A stretch of 64,000 nucleotides of DNA from JAPLJC01 sp052326585 (GCA_052326585.1 JBKQLU010000003.1:174307-238306), one strand, 5' to 3'. Shown: positions 36,239 to 45,486, counted from the stretch's first letter. Numbers and translations: made by a program. Notes: generated by a model not told the origin, from the sequence alone.

Positions 36239-37551
36239 GGAGACCCTCCAAACCAGCCAGGCATCATCGTTTGGATTCCCAATAGGGTGGAGACGGCACA
36301 GACCACGATGACAATAGACCAGTTCATAATATTTTGCAGCCGCGTATTGACATGGTCCCCCATGGTGGCCTTGTCGTTTAAGAGCAACAGCAGGAATATC
36401 AAGGCTGCCGGCAGCAGAGTGACCGCGATGACCTGCACGAACATGGTGATAGTGATCAGGGGGGCTGCCGGAATCAACACCACCGCCCCGGAGGTAAGGA
36501 GCATGCCAAGGTAAAGCAGGTAAAACCAGACCGCGTCCCTGACCCGGGCGTTCAAGGAGTGGGCCCAGCCAAACACCTCCCCTACGGCCCAGGAGGACGA
36601 CAGGGAGATGCACAGGGCCCCGAGGAAGCCCGCATCGAACAGGCCGATGGCGTAAAGTTTTTGCGCCCAGCCTCCCTGCCCATGGGGCATCAAGGGGATC
36701 AGGGCCTCCGCCGTCTGTTTGACGTCCTCCACGGTAATGGGGGGATTATGATAAAAGAGAACCGCGCCGGTGGTCAGAATGATGAAAACCGCCACCACGT
36801 TGGTGGAAATGGAACCGAGGAAGGTCTCAAGCCGGCCGTAGGGAATATCATGAATATCCATGCCCTTATCCACCACCGCGCTCTGCTGAAAAAAGATCAT
36901 CCAGGGCGCTATGGTGGTGCCGATGTTCGCCAATAAAATAAAGATCATGTCGCCGGTAAGGCCGCCGGAGAGGTGGGGCACGAATCCTTCCATGGCCTTC
37001 CCCCAGCCCGGAGAGTAAGAGACGCTCATCCCCCAAAAGGCCGCGGGGATATAAACCAGATTAAAGAGACAGAAAAACAGGGTGAGCTTTTCGAAGGTCC
37101 AATACTTTCCCGAGATGACCACGGCAAAAAGGATAAGGGTCACCCCGAGATAGGTGATCCAGCGGGGGATGCCGAACATGGCCATGGCTTCAGTCATGCC
37201 GATATATTCGGTGATGAGGGTCAACCAGTTGAGCAGGGCCAGGTCGCCGAGGGAAAACCAGCCCCAAAAGGGACCGAAGCCGTCAAAGATAGCCTCGGCA
37301 TGACCCCGTTTGGTCACGGCTCCCAGGCGCACCGTCATTTCCTGGACAAAGTAAGCCATGGGAAGGAGCAGGACGAAGAGCCAGAGCAGGGAGAAGCCGT
37401 ATTTGGAGCCGGTCACCGCATAGGTGGCGATGCCGCCGGCGTCGTTATCCGCCACCATCACGATGATGCCGGGCCCCAGCACCGCCAGGAAGATGAGCAA
37501 TCTCCGCCGGAAACGATTCATCAGGTGGAAAGCTTTGCTCAGCCAAAACAT
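36235..37551 (-). CDS. Nramp-family divalent metal transporter, NRMT-like (probably Mg2+)
   Basis: 438 residues from ATG 37551 (GGAG seven bases upstream). TM1 is GPGIIVMVADNDAGGIATYA, where classical Mn/Fe transporters have the ion-binding DPGN; here it is DNDAGG. TM6 reads LANIGTTIAPWMIFFQQS, where MPHN is expected, so the metal-binding methionine is replaced by alanine. Loss of the Met and change of DPGN are features of Nramp-related magnesium transporters. Overlap with a gene for MgtE-type Mg2+-sensing domains supports Mg2+ as substrate. Transport of Mn2+ or other ions cannot be excluded from sequence. Confidence 0.85.
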   Translation of the reverse strand: MFWLSKAFHLMNRFRRRLLIFLAVLGPGIIVMVADNDAGGIATYAVTGSKYGFSLLWLFVLLLPMAYFVQEMTVRLGAVTKRGHAEAIFDGFGPFWGWFSLGDLALLNWLTLITEYIGMTEAMAMFGIPRWITYLGVTLILFAVVISGKYWTFEKLTLFFCLFNLVYIPAAFWGMSVSYSPGWGKAMEGFVPHLSGGLTGDMIFILLANIGTTIAPWMIFFQQSAVVDKGMDIHDIPYGRLETFLGSISTNVVAVFIILTTGAVLFYHNPPITVEDVKQTAEALIPLMPHGQGGWAQKLYAIGLFDAGFLGALCISLSSSWAVGEVFGWAHSLNARVRDAVWFYLLYLGMLLTSGAVVLIPAAPLITITMFVQVIAVTLLPAALIFLLLLLNDKATMGDHVNTRLQNIMNWSIVIVVCAVSTLLGIQTMMPGWFGGSP

Positions 37552-37779
37552 GGTCAATCTCCGGAAATTAGGCCTGTGAATTGATTTATATATGAGTCAG
37601 TTAGCCAATCAGGTGGTAAACCTACTATATTAGGATTGCTATTATTTGCGCCTCATTATTACCCGGTTAATATATGGTTACTAGTCTTGGTCCAGCGCAC
37701 GCAGAATTCTATCCAGGGCATAATCCATTTCCTGCCGCATTAAACGCCAAGCGGCGCGCCCTTGCCGATGCCGCCTGCC

Positions 37780-38142
37780 TCAAATCAAGGCGCCGACCAT
37801 CCGGCTCAGGGCGAATTCCATGATGGTGACCGCCACGGTGGCAGCCGTTCTTTCCAAGGCTGAGGGAGAATCGGCCCTGCCGCTCCCTTCCAAGGGTGCT
37901 GGAGACAGATATCCCAATTGCATCAGGAAGAAAATAAGCTCTCTCTGTTCCACCGCATTGGGATTGTAAAGGATCAGCACGTTCCCGGTGGTGGGATTGG
38001 CGGAGGCGGATTCCACCCCGGCAAACTGTTGGAGCTGGCGCTCAACTTCCCGGGCCTTCAGGGCGGCCCTTTTAATCTCGGGAAGCTTGATCCGCAATCT
38101 CCCTTCCAGGGCGTGGATATAGGTGGAAGCTACTCCATTCAT
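37780..38142 (-). CDS. HMA-like small protein without metal-binding cysteines
   Basis: ATG 38142 (MNGVASTYIHALEGRLRIKL) gives 120 residues. The first ~75 have the beta-alpha-beta-beta-alpha-beta pattern of HMA-type domains (GRLRIKLPEIKRAALKA..., VESASANPTTGNVLILY). They lack the CxxC metal motif, as in the HMA_2 group. The C-terminal ~35 residues contain an amphipathic or membrane-associating helix (TAATVAVTIMEFALSRMVGA). Such proteins occur next to metal transporters; it follows the Nramp-like operon by position. Function unknown. Confidence 0.75.
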   Translation of the reverse strand: MNGVASTYIHALEGRLRIKLPEIKRAALKAREVERQLQQFAGVESASANPTTGNVLILYNPNAVEQRELIFFLMQLGYLSPAPLEGSGRADSPSALERTAATVAVTIMEFALSRMVGALI

Positions 38143-38145
38143 GGC

Positions 38146-38158
38146 GATCACCTCCTTT
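38146..38158 (-). promoter_or_regulatory. near-perfect Shine-Dalgarno of the HMA-like gene
   Basis: On the minus strand AAAGGAGGTGATC lies before ATG 38142. It is complementary over 13 contiguous bases to the conserved 3' end of bacterial 16S rRNA (GATCACCTCCTTT). This decides the start at 38142 rather than the GTG at 38151, which lies within the site itself. Confidence 0.8.
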
Positions 38159-38784
38159 AGCGAAACTGAAGGAACCGACGCAGCTCACGCCATGGGAAAG
38201 AGCGCTTCTGGCAGGATTTCCTGTGGCAGGAAAAAGGAACCCCCGGGCAGGCCTGCACGGGGGCATAGAGGGAAGATCAGGCGTGGCGCCTGCTTACCTG
38301 ATAAGCACTCCCAGGAGGACTGTCCGGAGCGCCAGATCGCCATGACCTGCGCTGCTAATCAGTCTTATTGCGCTACTACCGCCAGGGTCGTCCATATAAA
38401 GCGACGAATCTCCTCTAGTGAATTTGAATCCTTTGTCGAGATTAGCCCCGCGGTTTTCCTTTGTCAACCCCCAAGGCGCGAAAAAAATTAAGGATAAGAG
38501 TTTTAAGGGAGCCCCTTAAGGGCATAGGTGCATGAGACCGGTTGGCCCAGGGTCAAGCCCCGGTTTTCAGGCCGCGTTGCAGCATTTTTCTCAATTTTCG
38601 GGTAATATTAAAGATTCAGCCTCCTTGCCGATGAGAAGAAGGCCTCTCGAGCTCCAGGGCGACCCTGTAATCACAAATCCGTTCCCTTTCCGGATTTACC
38701 CGAACCTTGAACCTTGAGCTTTTAAGGACCATCTAAGAGAAACCCAAGCAGGCCGGTATGGTGCGGCCTCTCCTGGAGATGTGC
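38159..38784. other. 600-bp intergenic region between the HMA-like gene and typA
   Basis: Open frames in the region show no family resemblance and no good ribosome sites. A perfect inverted repeat TTAAGGG-AGC-CCCTTAA lies at 38503-38519. Divergent promoters for the two flanking genes must be here, but no consensus promoter was convincing. Confidence 0.5.
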
Positions 38785-40566
38785 ATGCGTATTCGTGAAG
38801 ATTTACGAAATCTGGCCATTATCGCCCATGTAGACCACGGTAAAACCACCCTGGCCGATGCCATGCTCTGGCAAAGCGGCATCTTTCGAGAAAACGAGCA
38901 GGTAGCCGAGCGGGTCCTGGACAGCCTCGATCTGGAGCGGGAAAAGGGTATCACCATCATGGCCAAAAACATGGCCATCACCTATAAAGGAGTAAAGATC
39001 AATATCGTGGACACCCCGGGCCACGCCGATTTCGGAGGTGAGGTGGAACGCACCCTGAATATGGTGGAAGGGGTCATGCTCCTGGTGGACGCCACCGAAG
39101 GCCCGCTGCCGCAAACCAGGTTTGTCCTGGGAAAGGCCCTGGAGAAGGCCCTGCCGGTAATCGTGGTGATCAACAAGATCGATCGCCCGGACCGGCGCGT
39201 CAAAGAGGTTCTGGACGAGATCTACGATCTGTTCATCGACCTCGACGCCACCGAAGAGCAACTAGATTTTCCCGTGCTCTATACCAACGCCAAGGCCGGC
39301 ATTGCCCTGAACGACCCGGAGGGCGAGGGCCGGGATCTGGCGCCGCTGTTTGACGCCATTCTCTCCGCCATCCCGGCCCCGGCCTTTGATCCGGCCTCGC
39401 CGCTGCAGTTTCTGGTCACCAGCCTCGATTACAGTGATTATGTGGGTCTGATCGCCATCGGCAAACTGGTGAGCGGCACGCTGCGCCGCGGCCAGGAGGT
39501 GGTTCTCTTGAAGCCGGGGGGCCTCGCCGGGAAGGCCCGTCTTACCGTCCTCTACAGCTTTGCGGGCCTGGACCGCCTCGAGCCGGAGGCGGTTGAGGCT
39601 GGGGATATCGCCGCGGTAGCCGGGGTGCCTCAGGCCTTCATCGGCGATACCCTGGGCGATCCCGAGAACCCGCGGCCGCTGCCCCCCATCAAGGTGGAAG
39701 AACCCACTATTTCCATGGTCTTCTCCGTGAATACCTCTCCCCTGGCTGGCCGGGAAGGAAAGCTGCTGACTTCGCGCCACCTCAAGGACCGCCTCGATAA
39801 GGAAATTCTTTACAACGTCAGCATCAGAGTGGAGCCGGCGGAAAGCCGGGACGCCTTTAAGGTGAGCGCCCGGGGGGAGCTCCAGCTGGCAGTGCTCATA
39901 GAGATGATGCGCCGGGAGGGGTTTGAGCTGTCCCTGTCCAAACCCAGGGTTATCATTCGCGAGCGGGATGGAGTGCTGTCAGAACCGGTAGAACTTGCCG
40001 TGGTGGACATCCCCGAGGAGTTCATCGGGATTGTCACCGAACAGATGAGCGCCCGCCAGGGGCGCCTGGTCAAGATGGTCAATCACGGCTATGGCCGGGT
40101 GCGCCTGGAGTTTGAAATCCCTTCCCGGGGTCTGATCGGCTTTCGCGGCCAGTTTCTGAACGATACCCGGGGGACCGGGCTTTTGAACACCATCTTAGAG
40201 GGCTTTACTCCGGTTATGGGCGAGATCAACGGCCGGCCTAACGGGGTCCTGGTCGCCGACCGGCCCGGGAAGGCGGTGGCCTATGCCATCTTTCACCTGC
40301 AGCCCCGGGGGACTATCTTCGTGAAGCCTGGCGACCCGGTCTATAAAGGCATGATTATCGGGGAGAATACCCGGTCCGAAGATATGGCGGTGAACATCAC
40401 CAAGGAGAAAAAACTCACCAATATGCGGGCCTCAGGCACCGACGAAGCCTTACGGCTCGTCCCCGCCAGACAGTTTAGCCTGGAACAGGCCATGGAGTTT
40501 ATCAACCAGGATGAATTTGTAGAAGTAACGCCGGCCTCCATTCGCCTGCGGAAAATTGGCGGCTGA
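38785..40566 (+). CDS. typA: ribosome-associated GTPase TypA/BipA
   Basis: Translational GTPase of the EF-G/LepA family involved in 50S assembly and stress growth. ATG 38785 (MRIREDLRNLAIIAHVDHGK) has GGAG six bases upstream and matches family N-termini; in-frame ATGs at 38758 and 38779 are less likely. 593 residues. G1 is AHVDHGKTT, G3 is VDTPGHADFGGE, G4 is NKIDRPDRR; the C-terminal TypA-specific domain contains GRVRLEFEIPSRGLIGFR. Confidence 0.97.
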   Translation: MRIREDLRNLAIIAHVDHGKTTLADAMLWQSGIFRENEQVAERVLDSLDLEREKGITIMAKNMAITYKGVKINIVDTPGHADFGGEVERTLNMVEGVMLLVDATEGPLPQTRFVLGKALEKALPVIVVINKIDRPDRRVKEVLDEIYDLFIDLDATEEQLDFPVLYTNAKAGIALNDPEGEGRDLAPLFDAILSAIPAPAFDPASPLQFLVTSLDYSDYVGLIAIGKLVSGTLRRGQEVVLLKPGGLAGKARLTVLYSFAGLDRLEPEAVEAGDIAAVAGVPQAFIGDTLGDPENPRPLPPIKVEEPTISMVFSVNTSPLAGREGKLLTSRHLKDRLDKEILYNVSIRVEPAESRDAFKVSARGELQLAVLIEMMRREGFELSLSKPRVIIRERDGVLSEPVELAVVDIPEEFIGIVTEQMSARQGRLVKMVNHGYGRVRLEFEIPSRGLIGFRGQFLNDTRGTGLLNTILEGFTPVMGEINGRPNGVLVADRPGKAVAYAIFHLQPRGTIFVKPGDPVYKGMIIGENTRSEDMAVNITKEKKLTNMRASGTDEALRLVPARQFSLEQAMEFINQDEFVEVTPASIRLRKIGG

Positions 40567-40657
40567 GGGCGCACCTGGGTTCGCTTATTGATTGCGGTCT
40601 ATTTTTCTGCCGGGGCAAAATAACTAGCAGCGATCAGCTATAGGCTAGCAGGCCTCC

Positions 40658-41215
40658 TCAGGCAGTCCGGGGCGGCAGGTTGCGCGCCGCCAGGGCCAGC
40701 ATCACGCTGGACCAACCACTGAAGATGAGGTCGATGCCGATAAACATCCCGATGGCCCAGAGTCCCGACAGCGGCCATTGCGCCCAGAGCAAAACGCCCA
40801 GCAACAGGGTGATGACGCCATTGAAGATCCGCCAGCCGCTACTGGGAAAGCGCATGTAGAGAGCGGTGAGGATCCGGAACAGGCCCGCCACCATGAAGAA
40901 CATGGCCAGCAGCAGCGTCAGGATGAGGGCGCTGGCCGCCGGGTTGCCGATCATTATCACCCCCACCACGACGGCAAGAATGCCGTTTAAAAGATGCAGG
41001 AAAAAACCGCCCCAATGCCGCTGCCAGAATGAGTAGGCCAGCTCCAAGATCCCCATGATCAGCAAGATCCACCCAAAAAAGATCATAGAGGCCATGGTGA
41101 AAAAGACCGACGAACCAAGGGCCAGGATGCCCAGGATAATCGAGATGATCCCCAGGGCCAACAGCCAGCCCCAGTATTTCTGCAACTCCTGAATGTCCGA
41201 TAGATACGGATCCAT
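40658..41215 (-). CDS. HdeD-family membrane protein
   Basis: 185 residues with six predicted transmembrane helices arranged as repeated hairpins (WLLALGIISIILGILALGS, MIFFGWILLIMGILELAYSF, LNGILAVVVGVIMIGNP, LLLAMFFMVAGLFRILTALY, NGVITLLLGVLLWAQWP). The FF(G)W/G-E spacing is typical of HdeD, linked to acid resistance in E. coli; in other bacteria the role is unknown. It runs convergent to typA. Confidence 0.9.
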   Translation of the reverse strand: MDPYLSDIQELQKYWGWLLALGIISIILGILALGSSVFFTMASMIFFGWILLIMGILELAYSFWQRHWGGFFLHLLNGILAVVVGVIMIGNPAASALILTLLLAMFFMVAGLFRILTALYMRFPSSGWRIFNGVITLLLGVLLWAQWPLSGLWAIGMFIGIDLIFSGWSSVMLALAARNLPPRTA

Positions 41216-41314
41216 TTAACTCGCAGCCCAGCCTATCCCAGGCGGCCGCAAATGAGCCAGGAACTACTTCTGGCTGCGCCGGCACACCCCCGTGATCTAA
41301 GGCTCTTAACTCCC

Positions 41315-41773
41315 CTAGGCCGGCGCCAACTGCGAGGTGCAGCGCGGGCAGCGGCTGGCCTGGATGGGGATGGTAGTGAAGCAGAAGGGGCATTCCTTGG
41401 TGGTGGGCTCAGGAGACGGCGCCTGCTTTTCCCGATTCAGGCGGTTGATGCCCTTGATCACCAGGAACACGGCAAAGGCGATGATGATAAAACCGATAAT
41501 GTTGTTGATGAAGATGCCCAGGTTGAGGGTCACGGCCCCGGCGGCCTTGGCTGCGGCCAGAGAGGCATAGGGGCCGGCGGCCTTACCGCCTTCTCTTAAC
41601 GTGATAAAAAGGTTGGCAAAATCTACCTTCCCCAGCAGCAGGCCGATGGGGGGCATGAGAACGTCATCCACAAAGGACTTGACAATAGCCCCGAAGGCAG
41701 CGCCAATAACGATGCCTATGGCCATGTCCACCACGTTGCCGCGCATGGCAAATTCTTTAAATTCTTTGAACAT
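41315..41773 (-). CDS. mscL: large-conductance mechanosensitive channel MscL with zinc-ribbon tail
   Basis: Pentameric safety valve that opens under osmotic downshock. MFKEFKEFAMRGNVVDMAIG from ATG 41773 is the family N-terminus; TM1 follows (AIGIVIGAAFGAIVKSFVDD), then a periplasmic loop, TM2 (NIIGFIIIAFAVFLVIKGIN) and a cytoplasmic helix. The last ~25 residues carry ECPFCFTTIPIQASRCPRC, a four-cysteine zinc-ribbon seen in MscL proteins of several phyla. 152 residues in total. Confidence 0.96.
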   Translation of the reverse strand: MFKEFKEFAMRGNVVDMAIGIVIGAAFGAIVKSFVDDVLMPPIGLLLGKVDFANLFITLREGGKAAGPYASLAAAKAAGAVTLNLGIFINNIIGFIIIAFAVFLVIKGINRLNREKQAPSPEPTTKECPFCFTTIPIQASRCPRCTSQLAPA

Positions 41774-41940
41774 GGCTACCCTCATGGTTCCATAAATCTT
41801 GGGGGTCCACCTTGCCTGACTGAGCCCGCGCTATTCATCTATCTTTTAATAACCGTTTTTAAGGATATCAAGTAGCCACCGCACCTTCCCGAGAAAATCA
41901 TTGGCTGGATTTAAGTGCAACCTGGGGTCTGGCAGAATCC

Positions 41941-41989
41941 CTAGGGCGGGCTGTGCCCGCCGGATTTTGGCGGCCGCAGGCCGCCCTAG
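41941..41989. repeat. 49-bp compound palindrome
   Basis: CTAGGGCGG and CCGCCCTAG bound the element. Inside are two perfect hairpins, GGCGGGC-TGT-GCCCGCC and GGCGGCC-GCA-GGCCGCC. It lies in the 339-bp gap between nifA-type and mscL genes and resembles REP/BIME elements. It may terminate the regulator transcript. Nothing else was seen in the gap. Confidence 0.65.
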
Positions 41990-42112
41990 AAGGGCAGGGC
42001 AAAAAATTATTGGTGGGGATTTTAGGTTATTACCCGCGGTGGCGGGGCATAACCAGAGGCGGGGAAGCCGAGGGGCTCCCCCTTTGCGGGAACGGCCTTT
42101 GCCGGGTCTGGC

Positions 42113-43627
42113 TCAGGCGGCCCGGAAGCTCCGGGTCTCGATGTTGTATTGCTTGATCTTATAGCCCAGGATCCTGAGGCTGGTGTCCAGCAGGTGGGCG
42201 GCCTTGCTCTGGTTGCCCCGGGTCTGGCGCAGGGCCTCACTGATCAGCTCCTTCTCCAGTTTTTCCACCCGGGAGGCCAGGCCGCTGGAGGTAGGGACGC
42301 CGGGCTCCTGGCCTTGCAGGGAGGGGGGCCAATGGACGCTGAGGATGGTGTCCTCGTCGCAGACCAGCACGGCCCGCTCTATGATGTTTTCCAACTCCCG
42401 GACATTGCCGGGCCAGGGGTACTGCATCAGCAGGTCCAGGGCCGGAGCCGACAGGCGCTTCACCGGCTTCTGATGTTCCTTGGCGTACTTATTGAGGAAA
42501 TGGTCGGCCAGCAAAGGGATGTCGGCCATGCGCTCCCTAAGGGGGGGCAGATAGATGGGGAAGACGTTGAGGCGGTAATAGAAGTCCTCCCGGAAGGCGC
42601 CCGAGGCCACCGCCTGTTCCAGGTCCCGGTGGGTGGCGGCCAGCAACCTGATGTCGGCCTTCAGGGGGGAGGTGCCCCCCAGGCGGGTAAACTCCCGCTC
42701 CTGGATGACCCGCAGCAGTTTGAGCTGGACGTTGGGGCTCAGGTCGCCGATTTCATCCAGGAAGATGGTGCCGCCCTGAGCCAGTTCGAAGCGCCCCTGT
42801 TTGCGCTGCATGGCCCCGGTGAAGGCGCCCCGTTCATGGCCGAAGAGTTCGCTCTCCACCAGGGTTTCGGGGAGCGCGGCCAGGTTCACCTTGATAAAAG
42901 GCTTATCGGCCCGCTGGCTGTTGTAATGGATGGCCGAGGCCACCAGCTCCTTGCCGGTCCCGGACTCGCCCCGGATGAGGACAGTGGCGCTACTCTTGGC
43001 TACCCGGTCGATGCTCTCGAAGACCTGGCGCATGCGCCCCGAGGTGCCGATGATATTGCCCATTTGGTAGCGTTCCTGGAGCTGGCCCTTCAGCTTCAGA
43101 TTTTCATTCTGGAGGCGGTCCTTTTCCTGGTCGATGAGCAGCAGGTTGTTCACCGTCTGGGCAATGATAGAGGCGATTATGGTGAGCAGCCGTAAGTCGT
43201 GGTTCAGGTCCAGATCCCGGTGCAGGCGGTCCACCGACAGGGCCCCGATGGTCTGATGGTTGATCTTCACCGGCACGCACAGAAAGGAGAGCTCATCCTT
43301 CTCCCGGACGCCCCGGGAGCGGGTCCGGTTCAGGAAGAGGGGCTCCTGGCTCACCACCGGCACCACCGCGGGTTCTCCGGTTTCAACTACCCGGCCGGTG
43401 ATACCTTCCCCGAGCTTGTAGCGGCCGCGCTTGCGGGCCTCGGCGGTGAGGCCATGGGCCACCTCGATCTGTAGCTGCAAGGTTTCCGGGTTGAGGATGG
43501 AGATGGTACCGCGGCGCATGCCCATGCGTTGGGCCAGAATCTGCAAAATCCGCTGCAGGCTCTGGGGCAGAGGCCCTGGAGTGCCAAGGGTATCGGTAAT
43601 TTCGTAAAGCAGGGTTACTTCGTCCAT
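42113..43627 (-). CDS. NifA-type sigma-54-dependent transcriptional activator
   Basis: 504 residues from ATG 43627 (MDEVTLLYEITDTLG); the upstream open frame to 43903 is not coding. An N-terminal GAF domain (about 20-165) is followed by an AAA+ domain. Walker A is GESGTGKELVA, the sigma-54 contact loop is ERGAFTGA, Walker B is GGTIFLDEIGD, and the arginine-finger region is FREDFYYRLNVFPI. The C-terminal Fis-type helix-turn-helix (NQSKAAHLLDTSLRILGYKI) matches NifA. The interdomain cysteines that confer oxygen sensitivity on some NifA proteins are absent. No nif gene lies in the window, so its targets could include other sigma-54 promoters here. It is divergent from mlaE. Confidence 0.85.
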   Translation of the reverse strand: MDEVTLLYEITDTLGTPGPLPQSLQRILQILAQRMGMRRGTISILNPETLQLQIEVAHGLTAEARKRGRYKLGEGITGRVVETGEPAVVPVVSQEPLFLNRTRSRGVREKDELSFLCVPVKINHQTIGALSVDRLHRDLDLNHDLRLLTIIASIIAQTVNNLLLIDQEKDRLQNENLKLKGQLQERYQMGNIIGTSGRMRQVFESIDRVAKSSATVLIRGESGTGKELVASAIHYNSQRADKPFIKVNLAALPETLVESELFGHERGAFTGAMQRKQGRFELAQGGTIFLDEIGDLSPNVQLKLLRVIQEREFTRLGGTSPLKADIRLLAATHRDLEQAVASGAFREDFYYRLNVFPIYLPPLRERMADIPLLADHFLNKYAKEHQKPVKRLSAPALDLLMQYPWPGNVRELENIIERAVLVCDEDTILSVHWPPSLQGQEPGVPTSSGLASRVEKLEKELISEALRQTRGNQSKAAHLLDTSLRILGYKIKQYNIETRSFRAA

Positions 43628-43838
43628 AGCCCTCGCCTGAATAATGAGATTTATCGCTTCATTTTCGTGGATTTTAAGTGAAAAGGCAAACAAAATTATT
43701 ACGAAATTGTTACCATAAATCAGCCAGGCCCCGGAAGTATTGATCCGGGATGGACCTGGGGCGGCGGCGAGAGGCCCGCCAAGGCCGCAACCGCTTCCTG
43801 CCGGGCCCCCCCCGGGGCGCCAGGCCGGCCCTTCTTCC

Positions 43839-43867
43839 TTGACACCATCCGGATATATGTTTAATTT
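43839..43867 (+). promoter_or_regulatory. sigma-70-type promoter for mlaEFD
   Basis: A perfect -35 TTGACA (43839-43844) is followed after 17 bp by TAATTT (43862-43867). Predicted start near 43874 lies after ATG 43857 but before ATG 43902, which supports the latter as the mlaE start. Confidence 0.5.
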
Positions 43868-43901
43868 AAATATCTTAAATAACTTGTCGGACGAGCCTCC
43901 C

Positions 43902-44693
43902 ATGCGCTACCGGTTTCTTTACCAGACCGGCCATAAGGTGATGGACTTCTTAGATTACCTGGGACAACTGACCCTGTTTTTCCTGGAGGCCTGCCGCACC
44001 CTGCCCCACCGCCCCTGGTTCTTTCGGGAGATCATCGCCCAGATGTACCAACTGGGGGTAATGTCCTTCGCCCTGGTAGCGGTGGCCTCCTTCGCGGTGG
44101 GGCTGGTGCTGGCCATGCAAGGGCTCGTCGTCCTCAGCTATTTCGGGGCGGCCAACTACATCGCCACCACGGTGGCCTACACCTTTTTTCGCGGTATGGG
44201 CCCCATGCTGGCCGGAGTGATGCTGGCCTCCAGGGGGGGCGCCGGCATCGGCGCCGAGATCGGCTCCATGCGGGTCACCGACCAGATCGACGCCCTCACC
44301 GTCTCGGCCGTCAATCCCATGAAGTACCTGGTGGTCACCCGCATCGTCGCCTGCATGCTGGTGATGCCCCTGTTGACCACCTTTGCCGATATTATCGGCA
44401 TCCTGGGAGGAATGTGCATCGGCGTCTTCCAGGTGGGCATGAACCCCACCTTTTACTACTCCCTGACCATCAAGTGGTTGATGGTGCGAGACGTGCTGCC
44501 GGGGATCGTCATGACCGTCGTCTTCGGCATGATCATCGGCACGGTGGCCTGTTTTCACGGCTATACCACCAAACACGGCACCTTTGGGGTTGGCCAGGCC
44601 ACCAAGACCTCGGTGGTGGTGGCAATCCTCCTGCTCCTGGTTTCCGATGTCTTCCTTACCAAACTCACCATCGTCCTCTTCCCCACCTCCTGA
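43902..44693 (+). CDS. mlaE: lipid-transport ABC permease MlaE
   Basis: 263 residues from ATG 43902 (MRYRFLYQTGHKVMDFLDYL). MlaE/Ttg2B permease with an N-terminal interfacial helix and about five membrane spans. The family signature (MGPMLAGVMLASRGGAGIGAE and MRVTDQIDALTVSAVNPM) is complete. With MlaF and MlaD it moves phospholipids between inner membrane and periplasm. The ATPase gene follows by 16 bp. Confidence 0.94.
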   Translation: MRYRFLYQTGHKVMDFLDYLGQLTLFFLEACRTLPHRPWFFREIIAQMYQLGVMSFALVAVASFAVGLVLAMQGLVVLSYFGAANYIATTVAYTFFRGMGPMLAGVMLASRGGAGIGAEIGSMRVTDQIDALTVSAVNPMKYLVVTRIVACMLVMPLLTTFADIIGILGGMCIGVFQVGMNPTFYYSLTIKWLMVRDVLPGIVMTVVFGMIIGTVACFHGYTTKHGTFGVGQATKTSVVVAILLLLVSDVFLTKLTIVLFPTS

Positions 44694-44709
44694 TGGCGCG
44701 GCGGCAGCC

Positions 44710-45486
44710 GTGCTGACGGCGGCGCCCGGCGCGCCGTTGATATCCTTTGGCGGCGTTCATAAGTCCTATGGCGATAACCGGGTGCTCCGGGGGGTGGACC
44801 TGCAGGTCTTCCCCGGGGAGACCATGGTCATCCTGGGCCGCAGCGGCTCCGGCAAGACCGTGCTGACCAGCATGCTGGTGGGCCTCACCACTCCCGACCG
44901 GGGTTCCATCCTGGTGGCCGGGATGAAACTCGGCAGTTTCAAAACCGACGCCGACTGGCGGGACCTGCGCCTCAAGACCGGCTATCTCTTCCAGGGTTCG
45001 GCCCTGTATGACTCCATGACCGTAGGGGAGAACGTGGCCTTCCCCATGGTGCAGCACACTGATTGGAGCGAGGCGGAGATTGCCCGGCGGGTGGCGGCAA
45101 AACTGGAACAGGTGGGCCTGGCCGGCCTTGAGGCCATGGAGCCCGGCGAACTTTCCGGGGGCATGCAGCGCCGTGCGGCCCTGGCCCGCAGCCTGGCCCT
45201 GGACCCGGAGATTATCATCTACGATGAACCCTCCGCGGGCCTGGATCCCATCACCGGGGACGAAATCAGCCAATTGATGCTGGACCTGCAGCAGACCCTC
45301 AAGGTCACCTCCGTGGTGGTCACCCACGACCTGCGCCTGCCGGAGCGGGTGGCCGACCGCCTGGCCCTGTTGTATGAGGGGGAATGGGCCTTTCAGGGCA
45401 CCTTTGAAGAATTTCTCCGGTCCTCCCATCCGGAGGTCCGGCGCTTTCTCCATAAGCAGGCCCCCCAGGAGGATGCGGCAAGATGA
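44710..45486 (+). CDS. mlaF: lipid-transport ABC ATPase MlaF
   Basis: 258 residues with GTG 44710 as the likely start; TTG 44737 is possible, while the longer frame to 44584 lies inside mlaE. Walker A is LGRSGSGKTVL, the ABC signature is LSGGMQRRAALARSL, Walker B is IIIYDEPSAGLDP, and the H-loop is VVTHDL. The 'LSGGMxRR' form is typical of MCE-associated ATPases. Its stop overlaps the mlaD start (ATGA). Confidence 0.94.
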   Translation: MLTAAPGAPLISFGGVHKSYGDNRVLRGVDLQVFPGETMVILGRSGSGKTVLTSMLVGLTTPDRGSILVAGMKLGSFKTDADWRDLRLKTGYLFQGSALYDSMTVGENVAFPMVQHTDWSEAEIARRVAAKLEQVGLAGLEAMEPGELSGGMQRRAALARSLALDPEIIIYDEPSAGLDPITGDEISQLMLDLQQTLKVTSVVVTHDLRLPERVADRLALLYEGEWAFQGTFEEFLRSSHPEVRRFLHKQAPQEDAAR

